IMG/VR virus record: IMGVR_UViG_3300047470_000132
Location: 1 to 63,071 of that record
Length of the DNA stretch: 63,071 bases
Reading direction: 5' to 3' (one strand)
DNA from: a virus
Shown piece after piece: positions 16,397 through 23,405 of the stretch. Each line of letters opens with the position of its first letter. The stretch's first letter is position 1. The notes beneath the pieces are model-generated. The model saw only the letters and a program-made list of their open reading frames with translations, searched no databases and was not told where the DNA came from. Made by a program: the position numbers and the translations under genes.

Positions 16397-17137
16397 TCAT
16401 GGTGCCGCCCGCTTGAACTCGACCACCCACACCCAGGGGTTGGCGTCCCAGCTGCCCGCGCCGTTGATGCTTTCCCGCAGGGAACGGTAGCTATCGATCG
16501 GGCTATTGAACCATTCGGCGGTGTCGTCCTGGTTCTTCATCCCATAGTCGCAATAGGCCGGTCCGTTCCCGTAGTTGTTCTCGACGCAGTCGATCCCTTC
16601 GGCGACGGCATCGCCGCGGCTGATGTCGTGCAGCCGCTCAGCGCGCACCGCAGTGATCTCCAGCAGGATGCGGCTGGCCCAGCGCGGCATGTGGATGCTC
16701 GGGATCGGACCGAAGCTCCGCCAGTGCTCGGCGGTGCTTTCGCTGTTGTGAACTTCTTTGGCGTTGCGCGGGATGACATAGTCAGCCGGCACGCAGTATT
16801 CATCGGCGGCGGGCGAGTCGTATGCGACGAAGCGGTCGCCGGTCGACATCCACGGCTCCCAACCAGCGCCGAGGTCTTCTCCAATGCGGAACGTCTCGCG
16901 CACCCACAGGCGGTCGCCGGGCCGGCCATAGGAGCAATGCTCAAGCCAGGACCGGCTAGGGAGTCCCTTGTCATCATCTGCGGCGGCGCAGCCTTCGTGC
17001 TTACTCCAATGCCACCAGAGGAAGCCGCGGTCATCCATCGACGGCTGCGGCTTCATGATCCGCCGCGTCTGCGTTTTGCTGCCGTCGAGCAGCGCGCGCA
17101 CCATCGAGCCATTGAAAAGGATCGGGCGCTCCTTCAT
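16397..17137 (-). CDS. ASCH-like phage protein (often called morphogenetic protein)
   Basis: 246 residues beginning with the characteristic MKERPILFNGSMVRALL and GSKTQTRRI segment found in a widespread phage family related to the ASCH/PUA RNA-binding fold. Further family blocks are YGRPGDRLWVRETF and MPRWASRILLEIT. The biochemical role is not settled; RNA or modified-nucleotide binding is the usual suggestion. It overlaps the gene upstream by four bases. Confidence 0.75.
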   Translation of the reverse strand: MKERPILFNGSMVRALLDGSKTQTRRIMKPQPSMDDRGFLWWHWSKHEGCAAADDDKGLPSRSWLEHCSYGRPGDRLWVRETFRIGEDLGAGWEPWMSTGDRFVAYDSPAADEYCVPADYVIPRNAKEVHNSESTAEHWRSFGPIPSIHMPRWASRILLEITAVRAERLHDISRGDAVAEGIDCVENNYGNGPAYCDYGMKNQDDTAEWFNSPIDSYRSLRESINGAGSWDANPWVWVVEFKRAAP

Positions 17138-17544
17138 ACCTCACCCCCAGCAACACCCTTGAGGCTGAAACCGTCCGGCCGCACCGACCAGGCCGGCACG
17201 TCCTGACGCATACCGCGCGAGTTCGGGATGTGCTTCGGGTTCAGCGTCGACACGCGCCAGTCCCCGCGATACCGCGCCGGCGTGATCTGGCCGATGTATT
17301 CTTCCTTCGGCTCCAGGTCGGCGAAGTGCTGCCGCGTCTTTTCGGTGATGTCGACCAGGCCATCGGCCGTCGTGCGGAGCCAGTCGATGTCGAAGGCGTG
17401 ATCCAGCTTGTGCGGGCGCTTATGCTGCGGCCCGAAGTCGATCGAGGTGAACAGCTCACACATCTGGCGCGGACCGCTGGAGTTGATGAGTTCTGCAGCC
17501 TTGTAGATCGCGCAGCCCTTGGGCGGGGTTGTTCTGTCGGTCAT
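17134..17544 (-). CDS. Hypothetical protein
   Basis: 136 residues, without obvious membrane segments or metal motifs. It is coupled to the ASCH-like gene in an ATGA overlap and has a GGAGGG site. No family recognised. Confidence 0.65.
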   Translation of the reverse strand: MTDRTTPPKGCAIYKAAELINSSGPRQMCELFTSIDFGPQHKRPHKLDHAFDIDWLRTTADGLVDITEKTRQHFADLEPKEEYIGQITPARYRGDWRVSTLNPKHIPNSRGMRQDVPAWSVRPDGFSLKGVAGGEV

Positions 17545-17649
17545 GCGACCCTCCGAATAGTGAATTTGGCGAACGGGCAGCCTTCAATGTGAGGCTCGCC
17601 CTGGGGCTGGGGCAGCTGACGCAGCGCGGGGCGGAGTGGCGGATGTAGG

Positions 17650-17835
17650 TCATGCTCGCAGCTCCAGCGCGGGATACACGCGATACTCTGCGCCGGGCGT
17701 TCTCGGCATACCGTCCAGGTAGGCGTCTGCAGCTTCCCTGTTGGTAAGCGGGGTTTTGAGGATGCTCACCCAGCCGATCTTCGGGCCGTCGTGGCGCTCG
17801 ATTTGGAAGCCGATCTGATTGACGGCGGTGATCAT
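17650..17835 (-). CDS. Small hypothetical protein
   Basis: 61 residues with an alpha/beta pattern (GFQIERHDGPKIGWVSIL... EYRVYPALEL). It starts in an overlap with the methyltransferase stop. About 105 bases between it and the next gene contain only a doubtful frame, described among the rejected items. Confidence 0.65.
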   Translation of the reverse strand: MITAVNQIGFQIERHDGPKIGWVSILKTPLTNREAADAYLDGMPRTPGAEYRVYPALELRA

Positions 17836-18752
17836 GCAGCCTCCAGCATTGCCTCGATGACATCGTGAGCGGCGGGCGGCGCAACTGCGTTCCCCAGCAT
17901 GCCAACGGCGTCAACGTGCCTCTCCGGCAGGATGGTCTCCGGCGGAAAGCCCATGCCGGCGCGGCACTCCTGGGTGACGAGCATGCGCATGCGGTCGCCG
18001 TCGACCACTGCCCAGCGGTCTTTCGTGGTGATCGTGCCGATCGGGCGACCCAGCGAGCGCCCTGTCAGGCCTGATCCGCCTCCGTAATACGGCATGACGA
18101 ATCGATCTCCGAACGAGCGCCGGCCGGCCTGCACCCGGCGCAGGGTCGCGGCGGCGCGGCTTGGCTTTTCGATAGGCTGCCACTTGCCGGCGGCGAAGTC
18201 GATGAAGCTTGCGGCCGGCATATGTTCGCGGCGCGGCAGTGTCAGCATCAACGGGTGCTTGGCGCGGACGCAGGCGATAAACAAACGAACCCGGTGTTGT
18301 GGAACGCCGTGGTCGGCGGCGTCGACGATCATCGGCGTCAGTGCGTAGCCGAGCGCATCCATGGCCGCGCACCATGCCGGATACAGCTTCCAGCGCGTGA
18401 ACTCAGGCACGTTTTCGACCAGAGCAAAGTCAGGGCGGTGATACTCCGCGGCCGAGACAACCGCCCATGCTGTTGATCGGCTCGCATCATGCTGTGGGTT
18501 GCCATTCGCCTTGCCTCGTGCCTTGCTATGCCCTTGGCAGCATGGAGACGCCAGAAGAATGTCGTGCGCCGGTACGTCCTGCCAGTTCGCCTGATGGAGG
18601 TCTTGGCATGCATGCGCGGCGCCCGGGTGGTTTTGAGCATGGATCGCGACGGCTGCCGGCCAGTGATTCGCAGCCCATACGACGTTGATGCCAGCCATCT
18701 TGGCGCCCGTGCTAAATCCGCCGGCACCGGCAAAGAGGTCGATCGCCCTCAT
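17832..18752 (-). CDS. C5-cytosine DNA methyltransferase
   Basis: 306 residues from the ATG at 18752 (GGAGGT site). Motif I FAGAGGFS at residues 7-14 binds SAM; motif IV SPCCQGHS near residues 69-76 carries the catalytic cysteine; motif VI is LVENVPEF at 111-118; QHRVRLF is motif VIII and GNAVAPP motif X near the C-terminus. The target-recognition segment lies between about 190 and 250. It is an orphan enzyme overlapping its neighbours, probably a restriction-evasion gene. Confidence 0.93.
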   Translation of the reverse strand: MRAIDLFAGAGGFSTGAKMAGINVVWAANHWPAAVAIHAQNHPGAAHACQDLHQANWQDVPAHDILLASPCCQGHSKARGKANGNPQHDASRSTAWAVVSAAEYHRPDFALVENVPEFTRWKLYPAWCAAMDALGYALTPMIVDAADHGVPQHRVRLFIACVRAKHPLMLTLPRREHMPAASFIDFAAGKWQPIEKPSRAAATLRRVQAGRRSFGDRFVMPYYGGGSGLTGRSLGRPIGTITTKDRWAVVDGDRMRMLVTQECRAGMGFPPETILPERHVDAVGMLGNAVAPPAAHDVIEAMLEAA

Positions 18753-19204
18753 GCTCGCACCTCCATCCTGGCCGGGCCGGCGCCGAACAGCGCTGCCACC
18801 CACGGGTCCCGAACGATCGGCGCACGGCTAACGCGGATCGCGTAGTGGGTGTCGTCAGCCAGGATATGGAAGTGGCGAGCCGGATCCTGGGCTGCGTGCC
18901 TGAAGGCTGACCGTGGCGCCGCGGCCTGGCGGACTGGAATCTGCGTCGCGAGAGTGGCGAGGTAGACCCTCGACTCCTCCGCGCTCATCACCAGGCGGCA
19001 GACCATGTTGCCCGCGTCGATCGTGAGTTCAACCTTGCCGCGGAGGTCCTTCAGGTACTTGCGGACGCCCGAAGGGCCGACCTTCAGGATGTCGCCGAGC
19101 TCATCGCGCAGCAGCTGGCGGACCTGCAGGGTGGTGATTAGCATGCGCAAGCGCTCGATGCGCGCCGCGGTCTGGCCCGGGGTTACGTGGCGGGCGCGGG
19201 TCAT
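18749..19204 (-). CDS. Winged-helix-like hypothetical protein
   Basis: 151 residues. Residues 17-60 (IERLRMLITTLQVRQLLRDELGDILKVGPSGVRKYLKDL) look like a winged HTH; the rest is basic and without recognised family. It overlaps the cytosine methyltransferase and could regulate the cluster. Function unassigned. Confidence 0.65.
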   Translation of the reverse strand: MTRARHVTPGQTAARIERLRMLITTLQVRQLLRDELGDILKVGPSGVRKYLKDLRGKVELTIDAGNMVCRLVMSAEESRVYLATLATQIPVRQAAAPRSAFRHAAQDPARHFHILADDTHYAIRVSRAPIVRDPWVAALFGAGPARMEVRA

Positions 19205-19515
19205 CAGTGCACCCCGCCTTGTGCGTCAGCCTCGCGAGCTGAGCGGAACTGGCGCGCGCCCTCGATTCGAGCCAGTCGCTCTTCCGGGGCCTTGGAGAGC
19301 CAAGCCGCGCGCCCTGCCTCGATTGCTTCGTCGACCGTATCGCCAAACGCGATGGCGAAGCCTGTTTCGATATGTGTCGCAGCGAATTGCCCCCGCTCCG
19401 CGCGGTCGGGCCCAAGTGCAGCATGCACGGCGAACTTCTCGGCACTGCCGTCGATGTCGAAAGGCTCCGCAATCACCTCCCGATCGGATAACAGGCCGGT
19501 AATGGTGAGCCTCAT
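19204..19515 (-). CDS. Hypothetical protein
   Basis: 103 residues, mildly acidic. The C-terminal half (GDTVDEAIEAGRAAWLSKAPEERLARI) is helical. It overlaps the genes on both sides by a few bases. No family recognised. Confidence 0.65.
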   Translation of the reverse strand: MRLTITGLLSDREVIAEPFDIDGSAEKFAVHAALGPDRAERGQFAATHIETGFAIAFGDTVDEAIEAGRAAWLSKAPEERLARIEGARQFRSAREADAQGGVH

Positions 19516-19838
19516 GACTGGCCGCCGATCACGGCACGCGCGGCCGCATCCAGGTCAGTGTCGCTCAAGACGTGGTGACGGACTTCCGTGACGTAGACGA
19601 CATCGCCGCGCCGTGGCTTGTCCTTCTGCTGGAGGATCACCGCAGTGAGCGTGACATTGTCGATGACCGGCAACTTGACCGACCAGGCGCGGGCGATCAC
19701 CGTGTCGGGCCGGGCTTCGCGCCTGGCAGCGGCGATCCCAGCCAAGGTTTTGTTGTGATGCGCGAGTCGAGCGGCGAACGCGCCCGAAGACTGCTCTTCG
19801 CCGGCGTGCGCCGGCATCGCGATTTCTTGTGATAGCAT
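19512..19838 (-). CDS. Hypothetical protein
   Basis: 108 residues; a GGAGG site lies at the right distance from the ATG at 19838, although an internal ATG (MPAHAG) is possible. The C-terminal half (RGDVVYVTEVRHHVLSDTDLDAAARA) is alpha/beta. Overlaps the next gene by four bases. No family recognised. Confidence 0.6.
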   Translation of the reverse strand: MLSQEIAMPAHAGEEQSSGAFAARLAHHNKTLAGIAAARREARPDTVIARAWSVKLPVIDNVTLTAVILQQKDKPRRGDVVYVTEVRHHVLSDTDLDAAARAVIGGQS

Positions 19839-19864
19839 TCATGCCTCCATGTAGTCGTTTCACT

Positions 19865-19891
19865 AAGCCCGGTAGCCGCCGGGCTTTTTTA
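19865..19891 (+). terminator. Intrinsic terminator (T run on the + strand)
   Basis: AGCCCGG-TAGCCG-CCGGGCT followed by TTTTTT reads as a rightward terminator. No rightward gene lies just upstream, so it may stop antisense transcription into the immunity region; on the other strand it is only a hairpin. Confidence 0.55.
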
Positions 19892-19936
19892 TTTCTGCTG
19901 TTCAGCTACCCACTTCTCGTACTGCTTGCGGCTCAT
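19889..19936 (-). CDS. Possible 15-residue peptide
   Basis: MSRKQYEKWVAEQQK, whose ATG overlaps the stop of the upstream micro-frame as TAATG. The junction is what translational coupling looks like, but the length gives little statistical support. The stop abuts the terminator hairpin. Confidence 0.3.
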   Translation of the reverse strand: MSRKQYEKWVAEQQK

Positions 19937-19992
19937 TACGTGCCGGGCTCGATTGGTAGCGGCGCCGGCTGTTTCTCTTCCTTTTGATCCAT
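19936..19992 (-). CDS. Possible 18-residue peptide
   Basis: MDQKEEKQPAPLPIEPGT, an acidic then proline-rich micro-frame ending in the TAATG junction. AGAAGGCAG upstream is a fair ribosome site. Support is limited to this arrangement. Confidence 0.3.
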   Translation of the reverse strand: MDQKEEKQPAPLPIEPGT

Positions 19993-20065
19993 CTGCCTTC
20001 TCTTATTGACTGACCTCAGTCCTGCGGACCTGGGCCGGGTTATCGTGTTATTGGTGAGGAGCGGA

Positions 20066-20362
20066 CTACGCTCCCAGCGCAGCGACATTGATTGCGCCGC
20101 GGTACTTCGCCCGCCGATCGCCCATCAGTGCGCGCAACTCCCGCGTCGACAAGCCGCTCACTTCGTGCATGCTCAGCAGGATCGATGGGCCTACCGGTAG
20201 GCGCCGGTGACGGATCCGGCTGATCACCGGCGGCAAAACCTCCAGCTCGCGCGCCAGGGCTGCATCGCTCTTCAGGCCAAGGCGCCCGATCAGCGCATCC
20301 AGCAGTGCGCCCGGGTTGAGTGCCTCTGCGAAAACGGCTGCTTCGGTTGTTGCGGTGCTCAT
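20066..20362 (-). CDS. XRE-like regulator
   Basis: 98 residues from the ATG at 20362 (GGGGAGC site); a longer frame to 20416 has no site. Residues 25-80 (LGLKSDAALARELEVLPPVISRIRHRRLPVG...) fit a Cro/C1-type HTH, with a helical C-terminus (SGLSTRELRALMG). Likely a second Cro/CII-type regulator in the leftward operon. Confidence 0.7.
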   Translation of the reverse strand: MSTATTEAAVFAEALNPGALLDALIGRLGLKSDAALARELEVLPPVISRIRHRRLPVGPSILLSMHEVSGLSTRELRALMGDRRAKYRGAINVAALGA

Positions 20363-20419
20363 CGTTCGCTCCCCTGTTCCGATTGTGTTGGTGGCGGAAA
20401 CCCACCGCCTGGGCATTAC

Positions 20420-20626
20420 TTACGTCGACCTGTCTCCAGCGATCGCACCCTCGCCGCGACCTTTCTCCAGCTTCTCAACCGCCTCCGCCAATTCGTTCCC
20501 GTCCTGGCGGTGACGAGACTGTGCTCGCTCCCTCTCAGCTCCCGTCGCCATGGCTTTCGCCTTCCGGCTTGAGAACCAGTTGCGCGCCTTCGCCACCACC
20601 TTGTCCCTATCTCTCTGTTCGTCCAT
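20420..20626 (-). CDS. Small charged helical protein
   Basis: 68 residues from the ATG at 20626 with a GAGGG site. Almost entirely charged helix (DEQRDRDKVVAKARNWF... ELAEAVEKLEKGRG). Two other frames overlap this stretch but have Arg/Trp-biased shadow composition. No function recognised. Confidence 0.55.
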   Translation of the reverse strand: MDEQRDRDKVVAKARNWFSSRKAKAMATGAERERAQSRHRQDGNELAEAVEKLEKGRGEGAIAGDRST

Positions 20627-20676
20627 TCCGCCCTCGCAATCATTCATTCGTCGACACCCCGAGAATCCGGAACCCT

Positions 20677-20961
20677 TTAAACCCTCATGAACGGCTTCGG
20701 GGCGCCACCGCGGCCCGGGCGCGATTGTGGCGAACGCAACGGAAGCCTTAGGCCCGTTTTGGGCATATGCTCTCGGCCCTTGCGCCGGGTACGATGTGCA
20801 CTATCGAACTGGCGGATAGACGAAGACAGCTGCTGCAGGCCCAGGCCGATTGCCGTGCTCATCGACAGGCCAACAGGCTCGAAGGCCGCCTTCATGGCGA
20901 GATACACGTCGGGTGATAAGTAGCCCTTGACAGGAATGTTTTTGGCGTTCGGGTTGTTCAT
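20677..20961 (-). CDS. Hypothetical protein with possible ribbon-helix-helix segment
   Basis: 94 residues from the ATG at 20961 (TAGGAGA site). Residues 10-45 (VKGYLSPDVYLAMKAAFEPVGLSMSTAIGLGLQQL) resemble a strand-helix-helix DNA-binding unit; the C-terminus is basic and Pro/Gly-rich. Second gene of the leftward operon, so a regulatory role is plausible. Confidence 0.6.
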   Translation of the reverse strand: MNNPNAKNIPVKGYLSPDVYLAMKAAFEPVGLSMSTAIGLGLQQLSSSIRQFDSAHRTRRKGREHMPKTGLRLPLRSPQSRPGRGGAPKPFMRV

Positions 20962-21071
20962 GATTCTTCTCCTAGTGATGCGGGTTACAGGATGGGTAGG
21001 ACTGGTACTGGCTCGGTTTAGGTGACGCAGCACAAGACAGGCAATCTCAGGCTGTGTACGCTTGGCATTTT

Positions 21072-21356
21072 TTAGCCGACGCCAGTGAGATCAGGTTTCT
21101 GGTTGGCGATGCAACGAGGTGCCGACGGCGAGCAAGACTGGGACCGGATGTATGCCCAGTCGGCATCCGGCAACAGATCCTCGCAGCGCACCTCCCCAGC
21201 GGACTCGCGCTCGAGCAGGATGCAGAGCTCGGCTTTGAATTTTTGGTGGCGGCTGACAGCCTTGCGGAGATAGCCCTCAGTGGTCTCACAAGCAGAGGCG
21301 TAGGCTGCGCGCTCCTCCCTTGATAGGGCATTGAGGTACTTAAGCAATTTATCCAT
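21072..21356 (-). CDS. YdaS/Cro-like regulator, first gene of the leftward operon
   Basis: 94 residues from the ATG at 21356; the ATG at 21362 is equally possible. The sequence has the YdaS/Cro-like pattern: MDKLLKYLNALSREERAAYA, TTEGYLRKA, and EDLLPDADWAYIR, the last being a hallmark of the family. It is divergent from the repressor and directly behind the leftward promoter; with the -10 ending at 21363 the transcript would be nearly leaderless. It probably acts as Cro, turning down the repressor in lytic growth. Confidence 0.78.
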   Translation of the reverse strand: MDKLLKYLNALSREERAAYASACETTEGYLRKAVSRHQKFKAELCILLERESAGEVRCEDLLPDADWAYIRSQSCSPSAPRCIANQKPDLTGVG

Positions 21357-21362
21357 GACCAT

Positions 21363-21391
21363 AATTTACCCGCAGGTAAAGTCGAAGTCAA
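21363..21391 (-). promoter_or_regulatory. Leftward early promoter
   Basis: Read leftward: TTGACT (21391-21386), 17-base spacer, TAAATT (21368-21363). It points at the YdaS-like gene. Operator 1 covers the -10 and spacer and operator 2 abuts the -35, so repressor binding would block it. Confidence 0.7.
21365..21380. promoter_or_regulatory. Repressor operator 1
   Basis: TTTACC-CGCA-GGTAAA, a perfect 6+4+6 palindromic site. The same site recurs at 21405, 24518, 24553, 29554 and 29587, and degenerately at 21390. Confidence 0.82.
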
Positions 21392-21405
21392 TACCTACAG
21401 GTCAT
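21390..21405. promoter_or_regulatory. Repressor operator 2 (degenerate)
   Basis: AATACC-TACA-GGTCAT keeps the central ACC/GGT of the operator motif. It lies 25 bases from operator 1 and 15 from operator 3, beside the leftward -35 element. Confidence 0.6.
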
Positions 21406-21420
21406 TTACCTTCAAGTAAA
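21405..21420. promoter_or_regulatory. Repressor operator 3
   Basis: TTTACC-TTCA-AGTAAA, one mismatch from the palindromic motif. It is the operator nearest the repressor gene (ATG at 21439), fitting an autoregulatory site. Confidence 0.75.
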
Positions 21421-21438
21421 TTGCTGATTGAATGCGGC

Positions 21439-21939
21439 ATGGACAAATTTGAAGTACGAAGACTTAACTTGCGAGCGGTGCTCAGGACGCACTGCGGCGG
21501 CAAAGCGGCGACCCTGGCAGACAAAATTGAGCGGTCGGCGTCTTATGTTTCTCGCATGCTTTACCCGGAGGGGAAGGCTGGGAAGAAGAGGATCGGCGAG
21601 GACATGAGAGACATCATCGAGGACGCGCTCATACTGGCTCGCGGCAGCCTTGATGACCAGGCATCTGCAGCCGCAGAGAATGGCGGGCTAGTCGGCGGTG
21701 CTAGCGGCGGAGCGGCTCTCCGCTTGTCATTGGTTGAGCCAAGCAAATCTCAGTCGGACGACGAGCTACTTAAGGACGATACGGCGCAGGAAACAACTAT
21801 GGAGCGCCTGAATTGGAAAGAGAAGAGGCTTTTGGAGCTTTACCGGCGAGCGACGAAGGACGGCAGGACGATGATCTATGACGCGGCAATTGTCGCACCA
21901 AAGCAAGGGCACCCAAACCCTCTTGATCAGCCGGAGTAG
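21439..21939 (+). CDS. Probable lysogeny repressor (CI-like, no peptidase domain)
   Basis: 166 residues from the ATG at 21439. The N-terminal 65 residues (FEVRRLNLRAVL..., KAATLADKIERSASYVSRML) form a phage repressor HTH; the remainder is a short helical segment with no LexA/S24 peptidase Ser-Lys pair. It is divergent from the YdaS-like gene across three operators. Lack of self-cleavage means induction must use another route, for example the Rha-type antirepressor. Convergent with the next leftward gene with no gap. Confidence 0.78.
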   Translation: MDKFEVRRLNLRAVLRTHCGGKAATLADKIERSASYVSRMLYPEGKAGKKRIGEDMRDIIEDALILARGSLDDQASAAAENGGLVGGASGGAALRLSLVEPSKSQSDDELLKDDTAQETTMERLNWKEKRLLELYRRATKDGRTMIYDAAIVAPKQGHPNPLDQPE

Positions 21940-22128
21940 TCACGCCCCTACGGCCTCTGCGGGCATCGTGCGCTTGTACTGGGCCGAAAGATCGACCAGC
22001 ATCTCCTGGGCGCAAGCTCTCACTGTACGGAAATTCAAGATAAGGCGCCGCTCGTCGGCGGTTAACTGAAGCTCATCGTTATCGGAGATAATGACCGGCG
22101 ACGCTTTTCGAATGGTCTCATCCTGCAT
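21940..22128 (-). CDS. Small hypothetical protein in the immunity region
   Basis: 62 residues with a strong GGGAGGCGAG site, ending one base from the repressor stop. The helical C-terminal half (TADERRLILNFRTVRACAQEMLVDLSAQY) suggests a small dimer. It is transcribed toward the repressor gene, so its message would be antisense to the repressor tail if it read through. No family recognised. Confidence 0.65.
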   Translation of the reverse strand: MQDETIRKASPVIISDNDELQLTADERRLILNFRTVRACAQEMLVDLSAQYKRTMPAEAVGA

Positions 22129-22230
22129 TTTTCTCGCCTCCCTGCAAAGTCTCTAGATCCACTTGTTGCACACGCGTTTCCAGGCGAGCAACAAATGCAT
22201 GGCTTTTTTCTGCACAGCACATCGCATAAT

Positions 22231-22290
22231 GTAACTGGTTCCAATGTTACCTAAGCGCAATATGCTCTATTTATTGTAACGATAGGTAAG
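22231..22290. promoter_or_regulatory. Candidate divergent promoter/operator region
   Basis: Contains the imperfect palindrome GTAAC...GTTAC at 22231-22250 and, 25 bases on, TGTAAC-GATA-GGTAAG at 22275-22290, which partly matches the repressor operator. It lies between a leftward small gene and the ribbon-helix-helix gene, so either protein could bind here. Confidence 0.4.
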
Positions 22291-22375
22291 CAATGCGCAT
22301 TTTTTCCTGTAAAAGTGCCATAGGTTGTGTGGCACTTGCAACACTTCTGTTCAGAAACAGGTAAAAATCGCGCGG

Positions 22376-22633
22376 ATGAAAGAAAAGCCGCCGAAAAATC
22401 CCGCCATCAAAACCGCCATGCGCATCCCCGCAGACCTGCACGCGGACCTTAAGGACGCCGCCCTACGCGCAGACCACTCTATGAACGACGAGATCGTCAG
22501 TCGCCTCACTGCAGCTGCCGGTGGCGCCTCACTCTCGGCCGTGCTCGAGCAGAACCGGCAGATGATGACTGAGATCAAGAAGACCCAGGAGATGGTCCAG
22601 GCGATCATCGCAGCCATGGGCCCGCGCCGATAG
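22376..22633 (+). CDS. Arc/Mnt-type ribbon-helix-helix regulator
   Basis: 85 residues. After a basic start (KEKPPKNPAIKTAMR), IPADLHADLKDAALRADHSMNDEIVSRL is the strand-helix-helix of the Arc family, followed by a coiled-coil (LSAVLEQNRQMMTEIKKTQEMV) for tetramerisation. As in P22 immI, it may control an antirepressor or accessory genes. It has only a weak ribosome site (GCGCGG). Confidence 0.85.
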   Translation: MKEKPPKNPAIKTAMRIPADLHADLKDAALRADHSMNDEIVSRLTAAAGGASLSAVLEQNRQMMTEIKKTQEMVQAIIAAMGPRR

Positions 22634-22652
22634 CCATCCTGTGCGCCCCAAC

Positions 22653-22672
22653 TACTGTATATGCGTACAGTA
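22653..22672. promoter_or_regulatory. LexA-type SOS box
   Basis: TACTGTATATGCGTACAGTA has the full CTGT-N8-ACAG core and differs from the E. coli consensus at three central bases. It lies about 25 bases upstream of CTGACA (22697) and TAAAAT (22719), a plausible promoter for the lipoprotein gene. Confidence 0.78.
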
Positions 22673-22696
22673 TGAGACAGAGTTTAGCGTACTTTA

Positions 22697-22724
22697 CTGA
22701 CAAAGTGCCATGCCTGAATAAAAT
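22697..22724 (+). promoter_or_regulatory. Candidate promoter of the lipoprotein moron
   Basis: CTGACA, 16-base spacer, TAAAAT, just downstream of the LexA-type box and about 105 bases before the lipoprotein start. Confidence 0.5.
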
Positions 22725-22830
22725 TTTTTGAAGGCATCTCTAGCGTGGGAATTGGTGAGATTTCTGGACTATTGGCGGGATATACTACCCGGCGCTACAG
22801 CGCGCCTGGATGCCACTTATGGAGACTTCA

Positions 22831-23370
22831 ATGAAGACACTGCGCCTCACTGCTTCTCTGCTCGCGATTATCCTGCTGACCGGCTGTGTAACGTATGCTC
22901 CTGCCCCTCCACCATGGGCGCCGCTAACTGACCCGACCAAGGTTTCACTGGCTACGCGGGTCACGCATGACGAATACAAGAAGACGACAAATTTTATTGG
23001 CGCCAACGCTTCGGAACACAACCAGCTGCATTTGCGTGGGTGGCGCGATGATAGAACGAAGGTCGCCAGCTTCCAGCTTTACGCAACCTCGTTCTACTCG
23101 GATCACTGGCGCTTTTATAACGAGGCCTATGACTCCGATGGCAACAAGTTGGACTTCATATCCATCGACAAGAAAGTCGACTCCTGCAGCGGCGGCCGCG
23201 GCTGTTATTTCGAAGAAACAGTGGGCCTGAACGTATCGCGTAAATATCTCGACGAACACCAGGATACCGGCATCCACTACAAGGTCAGCGGCAAGGCAGG
23301 CGAATTCACCGGCTTTTTGCCGGCCGCCTACGTAAAGGGCTTTCTCGCTAGTGTAGATTCTGCCAGCTGA
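22831..23370 (+). CDS. Prophage lipoprotein (lysogenic conversion or superinfection exclusion candidate)
   Basis: 179 residues from the ATG at 22831 (GGAG site); a frame further upstream lacks support. A type II signal peptide with lipobox LTGC puts the lipid on Cys19. The mature protein has a paired-cysteine region (CSGGRGC, around residue 115) and no known enzyme motif. It has its own promoter region beside the repressor, the classic place for a moron. Small phage lipoproteins often block receptor or DNA entry, but that is inference. Confidence 0.75.
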   Translation: MKTLRLTASLLAIILLTGCVTYAPAPPPWAPLTDPTKVSLATRVTHDEYKKTTNFIGANASEHNQLHLRGWRDDRTKVASFQLYATSFYSDHWRFYNEAYDSDGNKLDFISIDKKVDSCSGGRGCYFEETVGLNVSRKYLDEHQDTGIHYKVSGKAGEFTGFLPAAYVKGFLASVDSAS

Positions 23371-23405
23371 TAGCATTTATCCAAATTGCGCAGGACTAGA
23401 CAATG

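Noticed and set aside
17456-17653. Leftward 65-codon frame starting in an ATGA overlap after the small gene at 17650
   Set aside because: It overlaps the next gene by 89 bases. A different frame over its second half (ending in FAKFTIRRV at 17542) looks more protein-like, so this may be a frameshifted remnant, but neither reading is secure.
20416-20643. Alternative frame overlapping the small charged protein at 20420
   Set aside because: Arg/Trp-rich shadow composition and no ribosome site; the frame from 20626 has both.
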